From the NCBI GenBank assembly GCA_946006895.1, contig CAMFZO010000012.1, positions 1 through 17,904 on the forward strand: a stretch of DNA of 17,904 nt, given 5' to 3'. Below, piece after piece: positions 1 to 7,199 of this stretch. The stretch comes from an uncultured Clostridia bacterium. Lineage in GTDB: Bacteria > Bacillota > Clostridia > Oscillospirales > Oscillospiraceae. Every line of letters starts with the position of its first letter. Positions within the stretch are counted from its first letter, which is position 1. The notes under the pieces are model-generated. The model had not been told where the DNA came from and did not search any database. It saw only the letters and a list, made by a program, of their open reading frames with translations. The position numbers and the translations under genes were made by a program.

Positions 1-68
1 AGCCGTTGCCAGCCCCGGTAGCGCGTGCCGTCGTAGCACAGCGTCAGGCGATAAGTGCGTCCTCCCAC
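1..68 (-). CDS. truA: tRNA pseudouridine synthase A, N-terminal fragment
   Basis: Only the first 22 codons lie in the window; the gene runs off the left edge. Read on the minus strand from a GTG start, the peptide contains LTLCYDGTRYRGWQR, which matches the N-terminal YDGT-x-Y-x-GWQ signature of TruA, the enzyme that makes pseudouridine at positions 38-40 of tRNA anticodon arms. The GTG is chosen because an AGGAG lies 8 bases upstream, inside the preceding small ORF. The catalytic Asp region is outside the window, so activity cannot be judged. The start overlaps the end of the 43-codon ORF by 25 bases, which implies translational coupling. Confidence 0.82.
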   Translation of the reverse strand, partial: MGGRTYRLTLCYDGTRYRGWQR

Positions 69-175
69 GTTTCCAGCTCCTCCATGGCTTCTGCCTTGGT
101 GTCCGCCGAAAACAGAAAGCGTCCGTCGGCGAAAACCTCATAATGTCCTCTGATTGCTATAATATCCCAGCGCAT
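44..175 (-). CDS. small hypothetical protein (43 aa) upstream of truA
   Basis: This 43-residue ORF starts at ATG with an AAAGGA ribosome site about 8 bases upstream and follows an extended -10 promoter. It begins MRWDIIAIRGHYEVFADG and ends in an acidic, probably helical segment (AEAMEELETWEDALIA). It has no membrane segment and no cysteine. The pattern of a beta-hairpin followed by a helix resembles small uncharacterised proteins of Clostridia, but I cannot assign a function. Its last 25 bases overlap the GTG start of truA, so it may act as a leader cistron that couples translation into truA. It is too short for certainty; the ribosome site, promoter and overlap are the main support. Confidence 0.6.
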   Translation of the reverse strand: MRWDIIAIRGHYEVFADGRFLFSADTKAEAMEELETWEDALIA

Positions 176-229
176 ACTTTTTCATCCTTTCGCAGCGGGA
201 GACCGTTTCCGGCTCCCTCATTTGCGCTG

Positions 230-238
230 AGTATAGCA
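230..238 (-). promoter_or_regulatory. extended -10 promoter for the small ORF and truA
   Basis: On the minus strand the sequence reads TGCTATACT, a TG-N extended -10 element followed by a good -10 hexamer. No strong -35 lies at 17 bases (GATTTA is the best match), which fits an extended -10 promoter. It lies about 55 bases upstream of the small ORF start. It is the only good promoter in the gap between the aminotransferase stop and the small ORF. Confidence 0.5.
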
Positions 239-305
239 AATTTACTGTCCAATAAATCGGACTGATGCTCATATAAGTGAAATTTTTCTCAGGAAAACGC
301 CCGTT

Positions 306-1586
306 TTATCCTTCCGCGCTCAATTTTTCCAGGGCGGCAATGCGCAGACACAGGCAGAAGACCTCCATGGCCTGCTGCAGCTCCTCCACCGGCGGCAGAC
401 TGGGGGCGATGCGGATGTTGCTGTCGGCCGGGTCCTTGCCGTAGGGATAGGTGGCGCCCGCGCCGGTCAGGATGACACCGGCCTCCTTCATCAGGGCGAC
501 CACCCGCTTGGCGGTGCCGGGCATGGCGTTGACCGACACGAAATAGCCGCCCTTTGGCTCGGTCCAGGTGGCAATCTGCAGGGGCGCGATCTCGGCCCGC
601 AGGGCGTCCAGAACGGCGGTGAATTTGGGGGCGAGAATGGCGGCGTGGCGCTGCATCAGGGCCAGAACGCCGGCCTTGTCCTTGAGATAACGCACGTGAC
701 GGAGCTGGTTGACCTTGTCATAGCTGATGGTCTGGTAGGTCAGCAGGCTCTCGTAGTACTTCTGATTCTCCCGGCTGGCGGCCATGACGGCAACGCCCGC
801 ACCGGGGAAGGTGATCTTCGACGTGGAGGCAAATTCGTAGACCATATCGGCGTTGCCCTGCTCCCGGCAGAGGGTCAGAATGTCGCGGAAGGGGACAAAT
901 TCGCCGTAGATCTCGTGGACGCAGTAGGCGTTGTCCCACATGAGGGCAAAGTCCGGCGCGGCGGGACGGAGGGCGGCGATACGGTCCACCACGGCGTCGC
1001 TGTAGACGATGCCCTCCGGGTTGGAGTATTTGGGGACGCACCACATACCCTTGACCGCCGGGTCTTTGACCGCTTCCTCCACCAGGTCCATATCGGGACC
1101 CTCCGCCGTCATGGGAATGGTGATCATCTCCATGCCAAAGGAGGCGGAAATCTTGAAGTGCCGGTCATAGCCGGGGGAGGGACAGAGGAATTTCACCGTC
1201 TCCTCCTGGCTCCAGGGACGCTGGGAGTGGAGCAGTCCGTGGGTATAGGCCTTGGCGATCAGGTCGTACATCAGGTTCAGACTGGCGTTGCCGCCGACGA
1301 GGATCTCCTCCGGAGCGGTGCCGAGAAGGTCGGCAAACAGGCGCTTGGCCGACGGGATACCGGTCAGCTCGCCGTAATTGCGCACGTCAACGCCGCCGTC
1401 CATGCAGTCGGCGGGGTCGGTCAGGACGGTCAGCATATCGCTGACCAGGTCCAACTGGGCCTTGCCGGGCTTCCCGCGGGCCATATTCAGGGAAAGCCCC
1501 CGGGCCTGGAAGTCCAGGTAGCGTTCACGGAGGGCGGAGAGCTCCTTTTCGCGCTCCGCAGCGGTCATCTGAGCATAGGGTTTCAT
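306..1586 (-). CDS. PLP-dependent class I/II aminotransferase (probable aspartate aminotransferase)
   Basis: This 426-residue fold-type I PLP enzyme should exchange an amino group between an amino acid, probably aspartate or another dicarboxylate substrate, and 2-oxoglutarate in the cytoplasm. Visible motifs include GGNASLN near residue 100 (phosphate-binding loop), CPSPGYDRH near 136, YSNPEG near 190, WDNAYCVH with the pyridine-binding Asp near 218, and STSKITFPG with the Schiff-base Lys near 257. SNIRIAPSLPP near the C-terminus supplies the carboxylate-binding Arg. The sequence style fits the divergent aspartate aminotransferase group that includes Corynebacterium AspT, rather than classical AspC. 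An ATG at 1592 is also possible, but AGGAGG would be only 2 bases from it; the ATG at 1586 has an 8-base spacing. It is the last gene of an operon with the lipoprotein and thioesterase. Substrate specificity is inferred. Confidence 0.87.
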   Translation of the reverse strand: MKPYAQMTAAEREKELSALRERYLDFQARGLSLNMARGKPGKAQLDLVSDMLTVLTDPADCMDGGVDVRNYGELTGIPSAKRLFADLLGTAPEEILVGGNASLNLMYDLIAKAYTHGLLHSQRPWSQEETVKFLCPSPGYDRHFKISASFGMEMITIPMTAEGPDMDLVEEAVKDPAVKGMWCVPKYSNPEGIVYSDAVVDRIAALRPAAPDFALMWDNAYCVHEIYGEFVPFRDILTLCREQGNADMVYEFASTSKITFPGAGVAVMAASRENQKYYESLLTYQTISYDKVNQLRHVRYLKDKAGVLALMQRHAAILAPKFTAVLDALRAEIAPLQIATWTEPKGGYFVSVNAMPGTAKRVVALMKEAGVILTGAGATYPYGKDPADSNIRIAPSLPPVEELQQAMEVFCLCLRIAALEKLSAEG

Positions 1587-1621
1587 TATCATTGCCTCCT
1601 GAAAATAAAGTCGGTCTGTGT

Positions 1622-2050
1622 TTATGAGGTCCGCAGGTAACGGGCCTCGCCGTCGTCGTCGGTGAGGAACAGCTCCCGGCCGTCGATGCGGAATTGATAG
1701 GATACGTCAAAGGGGGTCGTGCCCCCGGTGATGGAGCAGAGAATGCGGTTAAATTCCACCCGGTAGGTGCCGTAAATGGTGCCGGCGTCACTGCCCTGAT
1801 AGGTGCCGCTGACGGTGAGGGAGCCGTCCTCGCCGAAGGTGATGGTCTCCGAGAGCATCAGCTTGCCCGCGTCGGCGCTGACCCAGACACCGGGCAGGTC
1901 CTGGGGGATCTCCAATTCGCCGGAAGCGGCGGGCAGCGTCTGAGGCGCTTCCGACGGCGCCTGGGTGCTGCTTTCGGCGGGGCCTGCCGCAGTCTCGCAG
2001 CCGACAAACAGCACGCACAGCAGAAGCAGGCAGCAAAGCAGATGTTTCAT
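1622..2050 (-). CDS. small secreted lipoprotein
   Basis: The 142-residue product has a short basic start, a hydrophobic signal segment and a lipobox (LFVGC) with the lipidated Cys at residue 18. A low-complexity Ser/Ala/Pro/Glu linker (about 19-52) follows. The rest is a predicted beta-rich domain containing GVWVSADAGKLMLSETITFG and a repeated G-x-Y pattern, much like small lipocalin-like or DUF5640-type domains in Clostridial lipoproteins. It should sit on the outer face of the membrane. The start has AAGGAGG at a 7-base spacing. It overlaps the thioesterase stop by four bases (ATGA) and is followed after 35 bases by the aminotransferase, so all three are co-transcribed. A functional link to the two enzymes is not evident. 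Confidence 0.78.
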   Translation of the reverse strand: MKHLLCCLLLLCVLFVGCETAAGPAESSTQAPSEAPQTLPAASGELEIPQDLPGVWVSADAGKLMLSETITFGEDGSLTVSGTYQGSDAGTIYGTYRVEFNRILCSITGGTTPFDVSYQFRIDGRELFLTDDDGEARYLRTS

Positions 2051-2724
2051 TCCTCGCCCTCCTTGAAAAACCGGCAGCGGAAGGCGTCCAGGCCGTCGGC
2101 TCTGACGCCCCGGACGTAGGTGCCGTCACTTTCCAGCGTCAGCGTTTCACCGGCAAAGCACTCCCGGTCGAACAGGACCTCCAGGCAGGTGCAGGGCCGC
2201 AGAATCATGGCCTCGGCATGGAGGATGTATTTGACGTTGTTGAGGTGGCCGTTGCTGTCGATCTCCTCCGGGGCGACGGTCCAGGAAAGGCGGTCCGGCA
2301 GCTTCTCCGGCAGAGAAAGATGGCGCAGGAAGCCGGTGCGCTCGGGGACGGGCGTGGGCAGCGTCCAGAGGGGCGTAATGGTTTTCAGGCTCCGCAGCTT
2401 CCGTTCCTCTGCGTCAGCCAGAACCCAGGTCTGCACCGCCGTGCCGCAGACGCCCCGGTCATCCAGGACGGTAAAGTCGCGGTGGCTGACGGCGGCAGTG
2501 GGCTTGCGCAGGAAGGTCTGCACCGTCAAACCCTCCGCCGGCATACGATGCAATGTCAAACGGCAGCGGGCCAGCATCCAAAGTACGCCGAATTCCGAGA
2601 GCATACGGTCGTGATCAATGTGGAGCACAACGCTGTGCGCGACGGCGGCCTGCTCCAAAGCCGCCATGACGTCGGTCAGAGACGACGCGCCCTGGGGACA
2701 ACGCAATTCCAGAATTTCCTGCAA
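2047..2724 (-). CDS. acyl-ACP thioesterase family protein
   Basis: This 225-residue protein looks like a double-hotdog acyl-ACP thioesterase, which hydrolyses acyl-ACP to release free fatty acids. The C-terminal hotdog carries EIDSNGHLNNVKYI (about residues 154-167), the D-x-N-x-H-x-NN signature seen in bacterial and plant FatA/FatB enzymes. The N-terminal hotdog (about 28-105) contains LSEFGVLWMLARC and ends in a Trp/Val-rich strand. At 225 residues it is slightly shorter than most bacterial homologues (about 240-250). The start is TTG, supported by GGAGGA about 6 bases upstream; there is no in-frame ATG nearby. It is the first gene of its operon, behind a near-consensus promoter. Acyl-chain preference cannot be read from the sequence. 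Confidence 0.82.
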   Translation of the reverse strand: MQEILELRCPQGASSLTDVMAALEQAAVAHSVVLHIDHDRMLSEFGVLWMLARCRLTLHRMPAEGLTVQTFLRKPTAAVSHRDFTVLDDRGVCGTAVQTWVLADAEERKLRSLKTITPLWTLPTPVPERTGFLRHLSLPEKLPDRLSWTVAPEEIDSNGHLNNVKYILHAEAMILRPCTCLEVLFDRECFAGETLTLESDGTYVRGVRADGLDAFRCRFFKEGEE

Positions 2725-2757
2725 GGTAGTTCCTCCGATTCCGTTTTTGTTCCATAT

Positions 2758-2786
2758 ATTTTACCACGGACATTTGTCCGCGTCAA
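2758..2786 (-). promoter_or_regulatory. sigma-A-type promoter with a perfect dyad in the spacer
   Basis: On the minus strand: TTGACG (2781-2786), a 17-base spacer, then TAAAAT (2758-2763), giving a predicted 5' leader of about 27 bases before the TTG start of the thioesterase. The spacer contains CGGACA-AA-TGTCCG (2767-2780), a perfect 6-bp inverted repeat lying entirely between the two hexamers. That is a position where a repressor would block polymerase. The promoter is strongly supported; the operator role is inferred. Confidence 0.7.
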
Positions 2787-2850
2787 GAAGAATAAAAGAA
2801 GATCGGCGGCGCAGCGGAAAGGACTGCATGGCGGGGACACTTTTCGGGCC

Positions 2851-2890
2851 GAAAAAGACCGGGAGCTGACACTTCGATGTCAGTTCCCGG
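2851..2890 (-). terminator. rho-independent terminator of the ABC transporter operon
   Basis: Read on the minus strand, a 13-bp stem (CCGGGAACTGACA paired with TGTCAGCTCCCGG, one G-T wobble, 6-base loop) is followed by TCTTTTT. It lies about 110 bases past the permease stop, the only minus-strand gene that would need it, and upstream of the thioesterase promoter. It separates the two operons. Confidence 0.75.
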
Positions 2891-2932
2891 CCGTGTTTTC
2901 CGTGCGCCGTTCACGATCCGTTCCTTTCGGCA

Positions 2933-2954
2933 GGGCGGACAGAGTCGTCCGCCC
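2933..2954. repeat. short GC-rich palindromic element
   Basis: GGGCGGAC and GTCCGCCC form a perfect 8-bp inverted repeat around a 6-base loop, followed by CCTACAG. It lies in the gap between the permease stop and its terminator. It has the look of a REP-like dispersed intergenic element of high-GC Clostridia, but only one copy occurs in this window. The rest of the gap (2787-3002) holds the terminator and nothing else I can identify. Confidence 0.4.
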
Positions 2955-3002
2955 CTACAGAGGCCGCTTGAAATTCTTGTGTGTTATAAAGCGCCAGGTA
3001 GT

Positions 3003-4607
3003 TTACAGGCGTTCAAAGCGCTTGGGTCCGCGTTTGCAGAGCCAGAGCCAGGACAGCAGCAGCCAGAGGGCGGCGACGGCGATGACCAGGGCGAAATAGA
3101 CAGTGGCGCTCATGATGCCGCTCATAACCAAAAACAGGAAGCCCATGACGGCAAGAACGACAAAGAGCATGGTGGACAGCATGGTCACAAGGACCGACAT
3201 ACTCTGCTTGACGGGGACGGCCTCGTTGGTCCAGTCCAGCTTGGGCAGGAGCAGATTCATCATCAGACCGAAGACACCCGACAGCAGCACAAAGAGCTGA
3301 GGCACCAGCACCAGGGCAAGCCAGCCGGGAAGGTCGCTTTGCAGGACGATGCCCGCCGCCACGGACAGGAGCAAGGTCACCGGCGCGCAAAGACACAGGT
3401 GAAGCTGCAGCTTTGCCTTCAGGATCTTTCCGGCGGGGACCGGCGCGGTCCGCAGGATCCAGAGATTCTTGCCCTCCAGAGAGACGGACGGCGCGGTGAC
3501 GATGTCCATGGAGGCCAGGAACGACAGTATGATGGAGGCGGCCAGGGCCAGCTCCGTGGGCGTCAGGAAAGAGAACACCCGCAGAAAGTCGCGGACCGCA
3601 TCGGCGCTGAGCAGCAGCGCGACGGCGGCAATGACGCTGAGGATCAGCCCCAGGCCGCAGTTCATCATGTAGATGGCTGAGGAGGTGAAGCGCTTGAATT
3701 CCTTTTTCAGCAGGGCGGCGGAGAGGGTCGAGGGGCGAAGCTGCGGCGGTTCGGCGCCGCTTTTCTTCCTCCGTTTCGCCGTGCCCGTGGCGGTGACCTT
3801 CAGAAAGCTCCGCCCCAGGAGGTAGACCGTCAGGGCAAGGACCGCCAGACAGACGGCAGCAAAGCCCAGCAGCAGAAGCGGGTCTGCCGAGGCAATCCCC
3901 GCGCCGTACCAGTAGAACAGGAAGCCCCAGCCCATCATGCCGCCGGCAACGGCCTGATAGTTCTGCAGGAGCTTCTGCAGATAGGCGTTGGCGTTGAAGT
4001 AGACCACGAAGTAGACCGCCAGGAACAGCAGGGAAAACACCATGGTCACTAAGGTCTTGTTCCGTGCGCGGGCGGTCAGCCGTGCTAGCAGCCAGCCGAT
4101 GAAGCAGGCCAGACCTGCGCTGCAAACGGGCAGCAGGAGACTGGCAAGACAGTAGAGGACCAGGGTCACGGCGTTGAACCCTGCGGCGGCAAACCACGCG
4201 ATCCCGGCGGGGATCATGACAATGAGGGAGATCAGGTATTCCGTGCCCATGAGGACGGCCATACGGCTGAGGAAGATCAGGCGCGGCCGGATGGGCATGG
4301 ACAGGAGCAGCTCGTTGTCCTTTGCCTCAAACAGCTCACTTTTGGCGGTGAAGGCCGTGAGGAAAAAGGACAGGGCAAAGGACATGAGGCCCACCAGGGC
4401 GAAGTAGAACCAGCGGAATTGCTCCATCGGCCAGAAAACCTCGGCCAGGGCGGAGAACATCATGTAGAACATGAAGCAGAACGCGCCCAGACAGTAAAGC
4501 ATCAGCAGGCCAAAGAGGATGGCCGTGCTTTTTTTGCCCTTGCCGCCGCGGTTGACGCTGCGGCGGAACATACCCTGCAGGCGGATCTTAATGAGTTTCC
4601 ACAGCAT
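3003..4607 (-). CDS. ABC transporter permease (about 12 membrane helices)
   Basis: This 534-residue integral membrane protein is the transmembrane partner of the adjacent ATPase. It begins MLWKLIKIRLQGMFRR, then shows repeated hydrophobic segments grouped as two halves of about six helices. A basic cytoplasmic loop (GTAKRRKKSGAE) and LKKEFKRFTSS at mid-protein separate the halves. The duplicated K-x-E/L layout resembles large ABC-2-type exporter permeases of Firmicutes (ABC_tran_2 type). The start at 4607 is chosen because GGAGG lies 6-7 bases upstream; the open frame extends further but runs inside the ATPase gene. It overlaps the ATPase end by 20 bases, so the two are co-translated. The substrate is unknown: drug, peptide or lipid export are all possible. 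Confidence 0.83.
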   Translation of the reverse strand: MLWKLIKIRLQGMFRRSVNRGGKGKKSTAILFGLLMLYCLGAFCFMFYMMFSALAEVFWPMEQFRWFYFALVGLMSFALSFFLTAFTAKSELFEAKDNELLLSMPIRPRLIFLSRMAVLMGTEYLISLIVMIPAGIAWFAAAGFNAVTLVLYCLASLLLPVCSAGLACFIGWLLARLTARARNKTLVTMVFSLLFLAVYFVVYFNANAYLQKLLQNYQAVAGGMMGWGFLFYWYGAGIASADPLLLLGFAAVCLAVLALTVYLLGRSFLKVTATGTAKRRKKSGAEPPQLRPSTLSAALLKKEFKRFTSSAIYMMNCGLGLILSVIAAVALLLSADAVRDFLRVFSFLTPTELALAASIILSFLASMDIVTAPSVSLEGKNLWILRTAPVPAGKILKAKLQLHLCLCAPVTLLLSVAAGIVLQSDLPGWLALVLVPQLFVLLSGVFGLMMNLLLPKLDWTNEAVPVKQSMSVLVTMLSTMLFVVLAVMGFLFLVMSGIMSATVYFALVIAVAALWLLLSWLWLCKRGPKRFERL

Positions 4608-5313
4608 GGTCGTCCTCCAATTCCAGGAACACGTCCTCCAGGGACGCGTCGCCTCGGACCTCCTCCATGGTGCCGGCACGAACCAGCCTGCCGTTCTGGA
4701 TGATGGCCACCCGGTCACAGAGCTTTTCCGCCACCTCCAGCACGTGGGTGGAGAAGAAAATAGCACCGCCGGAGCGGCAGTGCTCCTGCATGACCTCTTT
4801 CAATTCATGGCTGGCCTTGGGGTCCAGACCGACGAAGGGTTCATCCAGCAAGATGAGCTTCGGCTCATGGGAGAGGGCCGCGATCAGGGCCAGCTTCTGC
4901 TTCATGCCGTGGCTGAAGGCGGAGATGGGCTGGTCCAGTTGGCCCTCCAGCTCCAGCAGGCGTGTATACTTTCCAATACGCTCCAGACGCTCCTTCTGGC
5001 CCACGCCGTAGACGTCGCAGATGAAATTCAGATAGGCCGCGCCGGTCATGAATTCGTAGAGGTCCGGGTTGTCCGGGACGTAGGCAAGCTGCTGCTTGCA
5101 GGCCAGAGGCTCGGTGCGGATGGACTTGCCGCCGATGAGGATGTCGCCCTCGTCAAAGTCCAGAATGCCGCAGCAGGCTTTGAGGGTCGTGGTCTTGCCC
5201 GCGCCGTTGTGGCCGATAAAGGCGCACAGCTCGCCGGGACGGATGTGCAGGTCCAGATGGTCCACGGCGCATTTTTCGCCGTAGCGCTTGGTCAGAGCCT
5301 TGATTTGAAGCAT
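4588..5313 (-). CDS. ABC transporter ATP-binding protein
   Basis: This 241-residue nucleotide-binding subunit has the complete motif set: Walker A GHNGAGKTT (residues 34-42), Q-loop near 75-80, a signature-like FSHGMKQK (133-140), Walker B LILLDE (153-158), D-loop GLDP and the switch His in FFSTHVLE (190). FSHGMKQ instead of LSGGQ is typical of exporter ATPases of the CcmA/YtrB type. It should power export with the overlapping permease. The start at ATG 5313 has AGGAGG at a 7-base spacing; longer in-frame starts would lie upstream of the promoter -10 and are rejected. Its promoter carries a GTATTA-N6-TAATAC dyad. Confidence 0.9.
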   Translation of the reverse strand: MLQIKALTKRYGEKCAVDHLDLHIRPGELCAFIGHNGAGKTTTLKACCGILDFDEGDILIGGKSIRTEPLACKQQLAYVPDNPDLYEFMTGAAYLNFICDVYGVGQKERLERIGKYTRLLELEGQLDQPISAFSHGMKQKLALIAALSHEPKLILLDEPFVGLDPKASHELKEVMQEHCRSGGAIFFSTHVLEVAEKLCDRVAIIQNGRLVRAGTMEEVRGDASLEDVFLELEDDHAVETH

Positions 5314-5332
5314 AGAGAATCCTCCTTTCTCT

Positions 5333-5369
5333 GTATTAACATAGTAATACATGGCGGCGGGTTTGTCAA
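5333..5369 (-). promoter_or_regulatory. ABC operon promoter with overlapping operator dyad
   Basis: On the minus strand: TTGACA (5364-5369), 17-base spacer, TACTAT (5341-5346). A perfect inverted repeat GTATTA-N6-TAATAC (5333-5350) covers the -10 hexamer. AT-rich dyads of this kind at ABC exporter promoters are typical targets of YtrA-type GntR repressors, often encoded next to the transporter. No GntR gene lies in this window, so the regulator would act in trans. The promoter is seen directly; the repressor family is inferred. Confidence 0.68.
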
Positions 5370-5429
5370 TAGTACGGCGCATTGTTGCACGAAAGAGGGC
5401 AATTCCGCCTTTTTTGCGGCCTCGGGTGA

Positions 5430-5452
5430 GAGGGCGCATTTTTTTCGCCCTC
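5430..5452. other. U-rich-loop hairpin in the leader of the phage cassette
   Basis: GAGGGCG and CGCCCTC form a perfect 7-bp stem around a 9-base loop made almost entirely of T. It lies 25 bases upstream of the first cassette gene. No T-run follows on either strand, so it is not an ordinary terminator. The gap 5370-5477 otherwise shows no clear -35/-10 pair reading toward the cassette. A role as a leader structure or a boundary remnant is a guess. Confidence 0.35.
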
Positions 5453-5477
5453 CAATAAAAAATGTGAGGTGATCGTT

Positions 5478-5912
5478 ATGAATCCGAATCTTCCCTCGGA
5501 AAAACGGCGCTTTGCCGCCGCCTATCTGCGCTGCTTTGACGCCGACGCCGCCGCTGCCGCCGTCGGACGCTGTGACGGCATCCGGCTGCTGGAGATGCCT
5601 GCGGTGCAGCGGGAGCTGGAGCTGCAGCGCAAACAGTGCGACGTGGGGCGGCGGGATGTGATCCGGCGGCTTGCCCAGCTTGCCTTCGGACGGGCCAACG
5701 ACTGTGTGCGCCTGGTGCTGGAGGAGGCACCGGACCTGAACGGGCTGGATCTGAGCCTGCTGTCGGAGGTCAAGCGCAATGAAAAAGGGACCGTGGAGGT
5801 CAAGCTCATGGATCGTATCCGCGCCCTGGAGCAGCTTTTAACGGTGTGCAGCGAAAGCGCCGACTGCGCCGAGGCCTTCTTTGCCGCGGCGGAGGATGTG
5901 GATGAGATTTGA
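5478..5912 (+). CDS. terS: phage terminase small subunit
   Basis: The 144-residue protein should recognise the packaging site and deliver DNA to the large terminase. The N-terminal part (FAAAYLRCFDADAAAAAVGR, about residues 12-31, then LLEMPAVQRELE) matches the helix-turn-helix layout of the Terminase_2 family, where a D/N-A-x-x-A-A helix is followed by a P-V-Q helix. The rest is helical, with VIRRLAQLAFGRANDCV and a closing VKLMDRIRALEQLLTV segment typical of the family's oligomerisation region. ATG 5478 is preferred over the in-frame GTG at 5469, because AGGTG spaces correctly to the ATG. It is the first cassette gene and overlaps terL by four bases. It is similar in length to known small subunits. 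Confidence 0.8.
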   Translation: MNPNLPSEKRRFAAAYLRCFDADAAAAAVGRCDGIRLLEMPAVQRELELQRKQCDVGRRDVIRRLAQLAFGRANDCVRLVLEEAPDLNGLDLSLLSEVKRNEKGTVEVKLMDRIRALEQLLTVCSESADCAEAFFAAAEDVDEI

Positions 5913-7147
5913 AGTTTTCCAGAAAGCAGCGCGTCGTGCTCAACTGGTGGCGTCCCGACAGCCCCCATTACGGTAAAGAGGCCGTCATCTGCGACGGCGC
6001 GGTCCGTTCCGGAAAGACCCTGTGCATGGGCCTGAGCTTTTTCCTCTGGGCCTGCTCCCGCTTCCGGGGGATGCGCTTCGGCGTCTGCGGCAAGACCATC
6101 GCCTCTCTGCGGCGCAACGTGCTCTCGGAGCTGCTGCCGAAGCTAAAGGCCATTGGCTTTACCGTCTCCGAACGGCGGACGGAGAACCTGGTGCGGGTCA
6201 CCTACTGCGGCCACACCAATGATTTTTACATCTTCGGCGGCAGGGACGAAAGCTCCTCCTCCCTGATCCAGGGCATTACCTTTGCCGGGATCCTCCTGGA
6301 CGAGGTGGCGCTGATGCCCCGCAGCTTTGTGGAGCAGGCCTGCGCCCGTTGCTCCGTCACCGGCTCGCGCCTCTGGTTCAACTGCAACCCGGAGGGGCCT
6401 TACCACTGGTTTTACAACGAGTGGATCCTGAACGCCGAGCAGAGAAACGCCCTGTATCTCCACTTTACCATGGCGGACAATCCCTCCCTCTCGCCTCAGA
6501 TCCGGCAGCGCTACGCCCGGCTCTATTCCGGCGTGTTCTACCGGCGCTTCGTCCTGGGCCAGTGGGTGGCTGCCGAGGGGCGGGTCTACGACTTCTTCGA
6601 CCCTGCCTGCGCGCCGCCCGTTCCCCAGGGGGAGTTCAGCAAATGGTACATCTCCTGCGACTACGGAACGGTGAATCCCGCCTCCTTCGGCCTGTGGGGT
6701 CTGCAAAACGGCGTGTGGTACCGGGTGCGGGAGTTTTACTTCGACTCCCGGCGGGAGATGCGCCAGATGACCGACGCCGAATACGCCGACGCTCTGGAAG
6801 CCCTCGCCGGAGACAGGCCCATCGCCGCCGTGGTGGTGGATCCGTCGGCAGCCAGCTTCCTGGAGCTGCTGCGGCGGCGGGGCTGGAGGGTGAAAAAGGC
6901 CGAAAATGACGTGCTCTCCGGCATCCGGCGGACCTCCGACCTGCTCAAAAGCGGCAAGCTGGTCATCTGCGACACCTGCGCCGACTGCCTGCGGGAGATG
7001 GAGCAATACGTCTGGGACGTCAAGGCCGGAAAGGACGCGGTGAAAAAGGAGCACGACCACGCCATGGACGATATGCGGTATTTCGCCGCGACGGTCCTGT
7101 CCGACGGCGGCTGCCCTGTCGCCGCCTGCTCGGTGGAGAGGAGGTAA
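5909..7147 (+). CDS. terL: phage terminase large subunit (PBSX/SPP1-like)
   Basis: This 412-residue DNA-packaging motor has both domains. ATPase: Walker A DGAVRSGKT (residues 29-37), Walker B GILLDE (D131, E132) and the coupling motif FNCNPEGP. Nuclease (RNase H-like): D251 in ISCDYG, D311 in VVVDPSA and the D387/D388 pair in HAMDDMRY, the expected metal ligands. It fits the Terminase_3/PBSX family and is near the normal length of 410-440. The start is TTG, overlapping the terS stop as TTGA; an in-frame stop lies just upstream, so no longer start is possible. The nearest GGAGG is 13 bases away, so translation probably depends on coupling to terS. Nothing suggests loss of function: the frame is open and every key residue is present. 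Confidence 0.93.
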   Translation: MKFSRKQRVVLNWWRPDSPHYGKEAVICDGAVRSGKTLCMGLSFFLWACSRFRGMRFGVCGKTIASLRRNVLSELLPKLKAIGFTVSERRTENLVRVTYCGHTNDFYIFGGRDESSSSLIQGITFAGILLDEVALMPRSFVEQACARCSVTGSRLWFNCNPEGPYHWFYNEWILNAEQRNALYLHFTMADNPSLSPQIRQRYARLYSGVFYRRFVLGQWVAAEGRVYDFFDPACAPPVPQGEFSKWYISCDYGTVNPASFGLWGLQNGVWYRVREFYFDSRREMRQMTDAEYADALEALAGDRPIAAVVVDPSAASFLELLRRRGWRVKKAENDVLSGIRRTSDLLKSGKLVICDTCADCLREMEQYVWDVKAGKDAVKKEHDHAMDDMRYFAATVLSDGGCPVAACSVERR

Positions 7148-7199
7148 ACGGGGATGATACACTGCTGCGATTATCAAATTTTTGGAAAGGAGGTTTTCT

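Noticed and set aside
240..305. Terminator after the aminotransferase
   Set aside because: Only a 6-bp AAAACG/CGTTTT stem with a 2-base loop is present just past the stop, too small to call with confidence.
645..1640. Long plus-strand open frame opposite the aminotransferase
   Set aside because: It is antisense to a gene with intact PLP-enzyme motifs, has the His/Gly/Val-rich composition of a GC-rich shadow frame, and lacks a ribosome site.
4588..5439. Longer N-terminus for the ABC ATPase
   Set aside because: It would start upstream of the promoter -10 and -35; the ATG at 5313 has an ideal ribosome site and begins at the normal family position.
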